Below, piece after piece: positions 5,912-11,297 of a stretch of 12,808 bases of DNA. The stretch is from Planctomycetota bacterium (lineage in GTDB: Bacteria; Planctomycetota; Phycisphaerae; UBA1845; CAIVHJ01), in NCBI GenBank assembly GCA_022573485.1, contig JACZTW010000079.1, positions 1 through 12,808 on the forward strand, given 5' to 3'. Below the pieces are notes generated by a model, which had not been told where the DNA came from, searched no databases, and saw nothing but the letters and a program-made list of their open reading frames with translations. Every line of letters starts with the position of its first letter. Position 1 is the stretch's first letter. The position numbers and the translations under genes were made by a program.

Positions 5912-7990
5912 CTAAGAGGTGCCGGCGAGGACCTTCTCGGCCACTTGCTCGGGGACACGCGCGTATTGGCTGGGCTCCATCGACCAGCTGGCCCGGCCCT
6001 GGGACAAGCTGCGGAGTTGCGTGGCATACCCAAACATAGATGCCAGAGGGACTTCGGCGCACACCACACGGTATTTGCCGCGGACATCCGAACCCGTGAT
6101 GATCGCTCGGCGACTGTTGAGATCGCCGCTGATTTGCCCGAAGTATTCCTCCGGCGTGGTCACCTCGATCTTCATGATCGGTTCCATGAGCATGGGACGG
6201 GCGTTTAGAGCTGCCTCCCGGAACGCCATTCGGGCGGCGGTCTCGAAGGCCAGTTCGGAGCTATCGACCTCATGGTGCTGCCCGTCCACCAAGGTCAGTT
6301 TGATATTGACCATTGGGTTTCCCGCGAGAACGCCCTGCTGGGCGGCGTCGCGGAAGCCCGCTTCCACCGGCCTGATGTACTCGCGAGGGATCGACCCTCC
6401 GAAGATCTTGCTCTCAAACTGCAGCGGATCCTCCCCGTCTTCAGGGTGAATCGGTTCCAGCATAACGCTGACCCGAGCGTATTGCCCGCGGCCTCCAGTC
6501 TGCTTCTTGAACGTCACGTCCGCAGTGGCACTCTGCGAGACTGTTTCCCGATAAGCCACGCGAGGCGGGCCGACATGCACCTCGACTCGATGCTCCTTGC
6601 GAATCTTGTTGACCAACACCTCGAGATGGAGTTCGCCCATCCCGCTGATAATCGATTGACCGGTCTCGCTGTCCACGGAGGCCACGAACGTCGGGTCTTC
6701 GCGCATCAATTCAGAGAGGGCCAGACCCAGCTTGTCACGGTCGGCCGCTCTTTGAACCTCGATGGCCATGCTCATCACACATTCCGGGAAGCCGATTTCC
6801 TGATAGACGACCGGATCGCGTGCATCGCAGATCGTGTGGCCCGTAAGCGAGCGCTTGATCCCCGCCACCGCCACGATATCCCCGGCGAGGGCCTCGTCGA
6901 GCTGTTCACGGCGTTTGGCGAACATCCGATAGATGCGGCTGATGTTCTCCTTGTGGCCGGTCTCGGGATTGTAAACGCGGGTGCCGGACTTCAAAACACC
7001 CGAGTAGATCCGGATGTAGTACAGATTGACCGGTTTCTCCGCAACGATTTTGAATACCAGAGCGGAGAAGGGCTCGCTATTCTCCGGATGTCGTACGACT
7101 TCGCGATCGGGATTCTTCGGGTCTCGGCCGACGACGGGCGGAACATCCAGCGGGCTCGGCAAGAAATCGCAGGCGGCGTCGAGCAGCTTCTGAACGCCGC
7201 AGTACCGCAGAGACGAGCCGCAGACCACCGGGTTCAATTGCCCTGCAATGGTGGCGGTGCGCAGGGCAGTCTTCAATTCCTCGATCGAGATATCCTCATC
7301 GTGGACGTACTTCTCCATCAGTTCATCGCAAGTGCCTGCGATGATCTCCACCATGTCGTGCCGCCAATGCTCAGCCATGGCAACGAGTTGTTCGGGGATA
7401 TCCTTTTCAGTGATTTTTGCGCCCAGTTGACTGGGCTCGAAGTAGAAGGCCCTCATCGTCATCAGATCGATCAAGCCTTCGAAGAAATCGGCGCTGCCGA
7501 TGGGCAGTTGGATGGCGACGGGATGGGCGTCGAGCCGTTCGGTCAGCGACTTGAAGGTCATCTCAAAGTCGGCGCCGACTTTGTCCATCTTGTTGACGAA
7601 GCAGATGCGCGGCACGTCATATTTGCTGCACTGCCGCCAGACGGTCTCCGACTGGGCCTCGACTCCCTCTTTGGCGTCAAACACGACGATTGCGCCGTCG
7701 AGCACGCGCAAAGACCGCTCGACCTCTGCCGTGAAGTCCACGTGCCCGGGCGTATCGATCAGGTTGATCGTGTACCCCTTCCACGGGCAGCTCACGGCGG
7801 CACTGTAGATCGTGATCCCCCGCCGCTGTTCTTCCTGGTCAAAGTCGGTGACCGTGTTGCCGTCGTCGACGTCGCCCACTTTGTACGTTTTGCCGGTATA
7901 GAACAGCACGCGCTCGGTAGTCGTGGTCTTGCCGGCGTCAATGTGAGCGATGATGCCTATGTTCCGCCATGTCGAGAGATCAAGTGCCAT
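5912..7990 (-). CDS. fusA: Elongation factor G
   Basis: EF-G is the GTPase that drives ribosomal translocation and, with RRF, ribosome recycling. The 692 residues hold the G motifs in order: AHIDAGKT (15-22), RGITI with switch I just before it (about 38-61), DTPGH (79-83) and NKMD (133-136). Domain III-V motifs follow, including GGRGQYA and the domain IV loop VDGQHHEVDSSELAF, whose histidine matches the conserved translocation residue. Near the end are PEEYFGQISGDL and FGYATQLRSLSQGRA. The segment GDVDDGNTVTDF (39-50) resembles the EF-G2/mitochondrial EFG2 type more than E. coli EF-G (from memory), while domain IV looks like a canonical translocase. The ATG at 7990 has no Shine-Dalgarno; a small palindrome (7995-8006) lies just upstream. 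It precedes rpsJ with no tuf, rpsL or rpsG next to it. Confidence 0.96.
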   Translation of the reverse strand: MALDLSTWRNIGIIAHIDAGKTTTTERVLFYTGKTYKVGDVDDGNTVTDFDQEEQRRGITIYSAAVSCPWKGYTINLIDTPGHVDFTAEVERSLRVLDGAIVVFDAKEGVEAQSETVWRQCSKYDVPRICFVNKMDKVGADFEMTFKSLTERLDAHPVAIQLPIGSADFFEGLIDLMTMRAFYFEPSQLGAKITEKDIPEQLVAMAEHWRHDMVEIIAGTCDELMEKYVHDEDISIEELKTALRTATIAGQLNPVVCGSSLRYCGVQKLLDAACDFLPSPLDVPPVVGRDPKNPDREVVRHPENSEPFSALVFKIVAEKPVNLYYIRIYSGVLKSGTRVYNPETGHKENISRIYRMFAKRREQLDEALAGDIVAVAGIKRSLTGHTICDARDPVVYQEIGFPECVMSMAIEVQRAADRDKLGLALSELMREDPTFVASVDSETGQSIISGMGELHLEVLVNKIRKEHRVEVHVGPPRVAYRETVSQSATADVTFKKQTGGRGQYARVSVMLEPIHPEDGEDPLQFESKIFGGSIPREYIRPVEAGFRDAAQQGVLAGNPMVNIKLTLVDGQHHEVDSSELAFETAARMAFREAALNARPMLMEPIMKIEVTTPEEYFGQISGDLNSRRAIITGSDVRGKYRVVCAEVPLASMFGYATQLRSLSQGRASWSMEPSQYARVPEQVAEKVLAGTS

Positions 7991-8202
7991 TGTTACAGTT
8001 CACTGTGCAAGCAAAGAGATTTTGTCAAGATCGAAGAGCCGCAGGCGTTCAGCCCGCGCGGACTTCCATCACCATTGTGCGCTTCCGCGCAATCTATTCT
8101 TTTCGTCCTGGAGAGTTTGGCCCGATCGTTCGCAGAACCGCCGACGATTCTGCTCTAGTTCCCCCGTGGGCCGAGGTGTGCCGGGATACACCGACACCTA
8201 CT

Positions 8203-8235
8203 CCATACGCGTCCGCTCGCTACCGACGCGTATGG
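8203..8235 (-). repeat. Perfect 11-bp hairpin in the fusA upstream region
   Basis: CCATACGCGTC and GACGCGTATGG are exact inverted copies separated by an 11-nt loop. It starts 7 nt after the stop codon of the short leader ORF. There is no T-tract. It is the strongest single stem in the region. Confidence 0.6.
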
Positions 8236-8242
8236 GGGAGCG

Positions 8243-8275
8243 TCAGCAGGAGCTTGCCGTTATTGACTGAGGCAT
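8243..8275 (-). CDS. Possible 10-residue leader peptide ORF
   Basis: ATG at 8275, ten codons (MPQSITASSC), then TGA. It is worth noting because a consensus-strength Shine-Dalgarno, AAAGGAGG (8285-8292), stands 9 nt upstream, much stronger than anything in front of fusA itself. The ribosome binding site and start lie in a weak hairpin (GAGGC ... GCCTC) that could mask them. An 11-bp hairpin follows the stop. I see no run of regulatory codons that would define a classical attenuation peptide. It may be a translated leader peptide, or the AAAGGAGG may be chance or part of an RNA fold. Confidence 0.3.
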   Translation of the reverse strand: MPQSITASSC

Positions 8276-8300
8276 ACTTGCAAGCCTCCTTTCTTTCACA

Positions 8301-8405
8301 TCCAGGGGAACTTCAAAGAGTCACGCGGCAACGACCCGCAGGCGGAACGAAATCCCGACTTGTCGGGAGCCTGCGCGATTCTCCACACCCTCAGGTGTCC
8401 CTGGA
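8301..8405 (-). ncRNA. Candidate multi-helix structured RNA element
   Basis: A closing stem pairs TCCAGGG (8399-8405) with CCCTGGA (8301-8307). Inside it lie hairpin ACACC-TGAG-GGTGT (8385-8398), a long arm GCAGGC / GCCTGC (8369-8374 with 8338-8343) capped by TCCCGAC / GTCGGGA (8353-8368), and a possible GGGTC / GACTC helix. The layout is that of a junction RNA such as a riboswitch or small RNA. It matches no consensus I know. It lies directly after a TATACT box and before the AAAGGAGG of the short ORF. Confidence 0.4.
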
Positions 8406-8412
8406 AGCAGAC

Positions 8413-8418
8413 AGTATA
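8413..8418 (-). promoter_or_regulatory. Possible -10 box (TATACT) for the fusA upstream RNA
   Basis: TATACT matches five of six consensus bases and lies 8 nt before the structured element. The hexamer at 17 bp (TGGTCT) is a poor -35. If real, the fusA message would have a leader of about 415 nt. Confidence 0.3.
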
Positions 8419-8598
8419 GCTTCTTATCGGCTAGGAGACCAGTCGCATCTTAGGAATTTCACGCCAAACCAGCCGTCTCCTCCTATGGACCCACGACCCA
8501 GACGCTGATTTCAACCCGCAGGCCGCTCGAGCCAAGTGCTCGAAAGCCAGCTCCGCCGCAGGTGCCGCCCGAAATCACGATGACCCAGGCACAATGAC

Positions 8599-8628
8599 AA
8601 AAGGCCCGACCAAGGTATTGGCCGGGCC
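8599..8628 (-). terminator. Intrinsic terminator of the second cassette
   Basis: The minus strand has an 11-bp stem (GGCCCGGCCAA / TTGGTCGGGCC, one G-U wobble, loop TACC) followed by TTTT. It stands 50 nt after the stop of the small membrane protein gene. The wobble pairs only in minus-strand RNA, agreeing with the direction of the genes. It separates the cassettes from fusA. Confidence 0.85.
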
Positions 8629-8678
8629 ATCAGAAGCGTTCGTAGGGTTCGGGCCTGCAAGCGGTTGCAATCTCGTAT

Positions 8679-9086
8679 TCAGAAAGGCCTCTTGGGTTCC
8701 TGCTTCTTGGCTGTTCCCGTCTTTGACCCCTCGTCCTCTTCTTCCCCAGACTGTTTCTTCTGCGAACGACGCCTTCGTTTCTTGTCCTTCTTCTTCTTTG
8801 TTGGTGCGTTGTCCGCGCTGTCGGCGCTTACCTCTTCCGCCCCTTCGGACGTCGAACTACCGAGCCTGCTATCTGCGCGTTTACCACCTCGTGGTGTCGT
8901 TCTAGAGGCAACCTCAGGCTCGCTCTGCGCAAGATCGCCATCCTCCTGCACCGGGTCGGCGACGGCAGTGTCACGTTTGCCTTGATCCTGTGCCCCTCCC
9001 TTGGCAACAAACAGCGCCACGAACGCCAGGATGATGACCAGTGCCCCACCACCATAGAAGAGTTTCTTGTTGTTCTGTTGAGCCAT
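8679..9086 (-). CDS. Small single-pass membrane protein with charged tail (cassette 2)
   Basis: I recognise no family. The 135 residues show MAQQNNKKLF, one hydrophobic helix (about 10-28), a disordered linker rich in Ala, Ser, Asp and Glu (30-95), a strongly basic block KKKKDKKRRRRSQKK (97-111), an acidic block GEEEDEG, and a basic end KKQEPKRPF. The short positive N-terminus suggests an N-in anchor with the tail outside the cytoplasm; this is inference. It follows the pseudopilin gene after 68 nt, with AGAGGA about 11 nt before the ATG. It is paralogous to the gene at 10813-11214: same length, same anchor position, shared TRGG/PRGG-x-R motif, and basic block at the same residues. A terminator follows. 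Role unknown; a partner of the pseudopilin is the simplest guess. Confidence 0.8.
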   Translation of the reverse strand: MAQQNNKKLFYGGGALVIILAFVALFVAKGGAQDQGKRDTAVADPVQEDGDLAQSEPEVASRTTPRGGKRADSRLGSSTSEGAEEVSADSADNAPTKKKKDKKRRRRSQKKQSGEEEDEGSKTGTAKKQEPKRPF

Positions 9087-9154
9087 TTTGCACCGTGTCC
9101 TCTCGTCATTGTGTCGGGTCTCGTAGGATCACAGTAGACCCTCACCCACGTCGA

Positions 9155-10300
9155 CTAGTAGCAGATACCCTCCGTCACTAGGCCTACGGTTACAGTCGCG
9201 GGCGAGGGCACGCAGTGGTTCTGCCACCCCGGGCCGCTCATCAACAAGTGAGCCCAGTCGGAAAAATCCCAATCCTGAGGATCCAGCATCCAAGGGGGAT
9301 TCCACAGCATGCGCTCCGTCGTGCCGCCTCGCAAACTATAACCACCACCATAGACTATCCCACCGCCTTCTTGTACGCCGGTGATATTTGTACGCACTTC
9401 GTACAACACAGGCACGGCATGACCATCGGCAAAGGCTACCTTGTGCTCTCGAACTGTGCCATGGTTCCCAAACGAGAAATCCTGCGGCCCGCCCAGAAGC
9501 CAATTGTTCCAAAAGGCATTATAGAAACCCCTGCTTTCCAGATACATCGTAATCTTGCCGGGCGTAGGGATTTGCTCATGCTTTCTGAGAAGAACGCCCC
9601 AGGAAACGGTTCGCTGAGTGCTGCCCCCGAGAAGTGAGTCGCAGGCGTAACTGTTGCCCATGGCATCGTAGAGCGGCATGGGCAATTTGAAGTTCCGGTT
9701 CGCGGTGTTTGGATACCCGTAGGCAAAGAGGATGTCGCCGCTGCCGTCCCGCCCCGACTCATAGCCGACATCGGAGGGGCACTTAAAAACGTCGTAGATC
9801 AGCTTCTCCTCGGCAAATGCTATCTCATCCGGCAGATCCGCGATCTGCTGACAGCTTCGCGCAGGGACCGCGCCCTTGAAGAGGTATCGGTTCAGGGGGC
9901 GCTCCCCTGGACCAAACCCGTTCTTCGTAGACCACATGCCATATTCGCCCCCGTACCACGTGGGCTCATCTGGAAAATCAGGCGTCTCAAAATGATGTTT
10001 GCCGCTCTTGCCGCCAAAAGCCCTGCGCAGCGCGCTGACTTTGTCCCCGCTCGAAATGTGCGGCGGTATTGGGACGAGATAACCGCTCGGGTCGCTACTT
10101 CCGTAACCGACCGAGGCGGCGGCGATATCCTTGAGGTTGGCCACGCACTTTGCCGACTTGGCCTGCTCTCTGGCCCGAGCCAGTGAGGGCAACAGAATGG
10201 ATATCAACAGGGCGATGATGGCAATAACGACCAACAGCTCCACGAGCGTAAAGGCCCCGTGGCCTGCCGTGCGGATTCTACGGTTACTCAACGAAAACAT
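9155..10300 (-). CDS. Pseudopilin-like protein with H-x-DG type C-terminus (cassette 2)
   Basis: A prepilin-type N-terminal methylation protein of the kind abundant in Planctomycetota. ATG 10300 (GGAGG 6 nt upstream) gives 381 residues; the longer in-frame N-terminus has no support. The leader RRIRTAGHGA precedes FTLVELLVV, with Ala16, not Gly, at the predicted cleavage site and Glu21 as the fifth mature residue. The helix runs to about residue 40, then ARAREQAKSAKC. The globular part has FGGKSGKH, ERPLNRYLFKG, FKCPSDVG (Cys174), DAMGNSYA, GNHGTVREHKVAFADGHA and GPGWQNHCVPSP (Cys363). These motifs recur in the paralog at 11298-12446. Such proteins are processed by prepilin peptidase and placed in the inner membrane or a pseudopilus; substrate and role are unknown. 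It has its own promoter and a leader of about 155 nt. Confidence 0.88.
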   Translation of the reverse strand: MFSLSNRRIRTAGHGAFTLVELLVVIAIIALLISILLPSLARAREQAKSAKCVANLKDIAAASVGYGSSDPSGYLVPIPPHISSGDKVSALRRAFGGKSGKHHFETPDFPDEPTWYGGEYGMWSTKNGFGPGERPLNRYLFKGAVPARSCQQIADLPDEIAFAEEKLIYDVFKCPSDVGYESGRDGSGDILFAYGYPNTANRNFKLPMPLYDAMGNSYACDSLLGGSTQRTVSWGVLLRKHEQIPTPGKITMYLESRGFYNAFWNNWLLGGPQDFSFGNHGTVREHKVAFADGHAVPVLYEVRTNITGVQEGGGIVYGGGYSLRGGTTERMLWNPPWMLDPQDWDFSDWAHLLMSGPGWQNHCVPSPATVTVGLVTEGICY

Positions 10301-10366
10301 GTTGAACCTCCACCACCCCTTGTCGGGTGGCAATCTGCGCCTTGAGCAACCCGAGCACGCGAGCCG

Positions 10367-10376
10367 ACGCGCATGC
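10367..10376 (-). promoter_or_regulatory. Shared leader block 2, cassette 2
   Basis: GCATGCGCGT on the minus strand, 66 nt before the ATG. The same 10-mer, also followed by a G or C and then GG, stands at 12520-12529 in the leader of the other cassette. Function unknown. Confidence 0.4.
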
Positions 10377-10416
10377 CGCGCGGCCAAACGGCGCAGTCCC
10401 GAAGTTGGGCAGGATT

Positions 10417-10440
10417 CGATACGACTTAGTTTGCGACCAG
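10417..10440 (-). promoter_or_regulatory. Shared leader block 1, cassette 2
   Basis: CTGGTCGCAA, then seven variable bases, then CGTATCG, in the transcribed leader just downstream of the promoter. The leader of the other cassette (12544-12567) has identical 10- and 7-base ends at identical spacing. The flanking sequence is not conserved, so this looks selected and not simply leftover from duplication. Confidence 0.55.
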
Positions 10441-10461
10441 GGTTTGGAGCACCCTCATACA

Positions 10462-10490
10462 ATTATGGAGGGCTGTGCGTACCATGTCAA
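10462..10490 (-). promoter_or_regulatory. Promoter of cassette 2
   Basis: TTGACA (10485-10490), 17-bp spacer, CATAAT (10462-10467; five of six consensus bases). The predicted start is near 10455. This is the best sigma-70-type promoter in the window. Confidence 0.75.
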
Positions 10491-10590
10491 GAGCCGATCC
10501 CGACCTGAAAGCGGCCTCACGCCGACGAACGGGCGATGCCCCCTTTCGAGTGCCCCTGCGGCGTCGATACGCGACATCATGGAGGGGTGT

Positions 10591-10611
10591 CCCGGGTTGT
10601 TCCAACCTGGG
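10591..10611. repeat. 9-bp inverted repeat
   Basis: CCCGGGTTG, TTC, CAACCTGGG: a nine-position stem with one G-T pair (a wobble only in plus-strand RNA). It overlaps the left arm of the 14-bp inverted repeat at 10608-10688. Part of the palindrome cluster between the cassettes. Confidence 0.5.
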
Positions 10612-10688
10612 GGACTCGAATTCGGCAGGTGCAACAAAAACGCGGCGAGAGGGAGCGGCTTCCAGCAGCATAGGATTCGAGTCCCCCA
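10608..10688. repeat. 14-bp inverted repeat pair, TGGGGGACTCGAAT
   Basis: Left arm 10608-10621, right arm 10675-10688, exact inverted copies separated by 53 nt. ATTCGAGTCCCCCA resembles a tRNA T-loop plus 3' T-stem, but no matching stem or anticodon arm is present, so it is not a tRNA gene. Confidence 0.6.
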
Positions 10689-10706
10689 CGTTCTGAAGAA
10701 CGTGGG
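10685..10706. repeat. Perfect 22-nt palindromic hairpin
   Basis: CCCACGTTC, loop TGAA, GAACGTGGG: a perfect 9-bp stem. It overlaps the end of the right arm of the 14-bp inverted repeat. No T-run on either side. It may be a transcript-end structure for cassette 1 or part of a mobile repeat. Confidence 0.6.
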
Positions 10707-10733
10707 TCACCCGGCCCTGTCTGGAAGCTCTTG

Positions 10734-10777
10734 TAGCGGTCGGCGTCCCTGCCGACCGGCGGGGACGTCGGCCGCTA
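10734..10777. repeat. 44-nt REP-like palindrome
   Basis: TAGCGG at one end pairs with CCGCTA at the other in a 16-position stem with two mismatches and a 12-nt loop. A competing fold exists: CGGTCGGC-GTCCCT-GCCGACCG makes a perfect 8-bp hairpin with the left half. It lies 35 nt after the stop of the cassette 1 small gene. The style is that of dispersed repetitive extragenic palindromes; copy number cannot be judged here. Confidence 0.5.
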
Positions 10778-10812
10778 GAAAACCATCCCGCAGAAGCGAC
10801 AGTGACAATACC

Positions 10813-11214
10813 CTAGATTCCCGGTAGGGCTTTCTTGGGCGGAGCTTTTTTCTGCGCCGCCTCCTCTTCGTCCTGTTGCACACTCTTGCGCGATCTGCGG
10901 CCCTTCTTCTTTTTTCGGGACTTCTTCGTCACGTCGCCGGTGGCGTCAGCCGCCCCATCCTCGTCAGGTGTCAGTTCGCCGGCTTCCTGCAATCGGCTCC
11001 CCCCACGAGTCGACTGCGGCGAGGATCGCGTGACCGGGCTCGCAGGTTGCAAGTCATCCGGCGATTCCTCTCCTGCCCCCACAGCGAACGAGTCCGATCC
11101 AGGTCCGCCGGACGGCTTCGCCGAACTCATGCCCGACCAAGTGGCGATCGCGATCACAGCCACGACCACCGCGCCGCCAAGCAGAATTCCCGCCTTCTTC
11201 GAGCGATTGCTCAT
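10813..11214 (-). CDS. Small single-pass membrane protein with charged tail (cassette 1)
   Basis: No recognised family. ATG 11214, with GAGGG 7 nt upstream, gives 133 residues; the in-frame ATG at 11238 lacks a ribosome binding site. The protein has MSNRSKK, a hydrophobic helix (about 9-27), a Gly/Pro/Ser/Asp-rich linker (28-95), a basic block KKSRKKKKGRRSRK (97-110), an acidic patch QQDEEEAA and a basic end QKKAPPKKALPGI. It has the same architecture, length and block positions as the protein at 8679-9086, although the linker sequence has diverged, so composition and charge order seem to be what is kept. It is 83 nt after its pseudopilin partner. The tail probably lies outside the cytoplasm and could bind an acidic polymer or the pseudopilin; this is inference. 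Confidence 0.8.
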   Translation of the reverse strand: MSNRSKKAGILLGGAVVVAVIAIATWSGMSSAKPSGGPGSDSFAVGAGEESPDDLQPASPVTRSSPQSTRGGSRLQEAGELTPDEDGAADATGDVTKKSRKKKKGRRSRKSVQQDEEEAAQKKAPPKKALPGI

Positions 11215-11297
11215 CGTACTACCCTCGCCTTGTGTCATCGATTCATTGAACGCCGGCCGGAATTCGGATCAGGCCTGAGCTCGGGGTGCGGCGTGCT

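Larger units (their letters stand above)
7991..8598 (-). other. Long non-coding, inverted-repeat-rich region upstream of fusA
   Basis: About 600 nt without a normal gene. Reading towards fusA on the minus strand, it holds: arms 8571-8577 / 8506-8512 (TGATTTC / GAAATCA) enclosing a 6-bp hairpin at 8527-8543; arms 8475-8481 / 8433-8439 (AGGAGAC / GTCTCCT); a TATACT box; a multi-helix block (8301-8405); a short ORF; an 11-bp perfect hairpin (8203-8235); a hairpin with a two-base bulge (8175-8198); a GGAA-tetraloop hairpin (8074-8093); and the palindrome 7995-8006. I recognise no known riboswitch, 6S, SRP, tmRNA or RNase P signature. It is either a long fusA leader or an independent RNA plus a leader. 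Confidence 0.5.

Noticed and set aside
8023..8028. TTGACA 33 nt before fusA
   Set aside because: No acceptable -10 at 16-18 bp (CAGTGA at 17), and a start there would give a nearly leaderless message.
8101..8130. AGAGTTTG motif reminiscent of the 16S rRNA 5' end
   Set aside because: Only eight bases agree; the flanking sequence is unlike 16S, and no further rRNA sequence follows.
6272..8158. Plus-strand open frame of 628 codons
   Set aside because: It is the antisense shadow of fusA; the minus-strand product is unmistakable EF-G, and the plus frame has no recognisable domain.
8301..8405. Known structured RNAs (6S, SRP, tmRNA, RNase P, TPP, cobalamin)
   Set aside because: I looked for their key conserved strings (for example GGAAGGAAGCAGC, GAGGAAAGTCC, CTGAGA with ACCTGAT, GCCACTG) and found none in the right context; a covariance-model search was not possible.
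10301..10462. N-terminal extension of the second pseudopilin
   Set aside because: The extra 54 residues overlap the promoter start region and shared leader blocks; GGAGG at 6 nt and the prepilin signal point to ATG 10300.
10608..10688. tRNA gene or tRNA fragment
   Set aside because: TTCGAGTCCCCC resembles a T-loop and stem half, but the pairing half next to it is missing on both strands and no anticodon or D arm is visible.
10734..10777. Intrinsic terminator for cassette 1
   Set aside because: A strong stem, but followed by CAAGAGC on the minus strand and GAAAACC on the plus strand; no T-tract.
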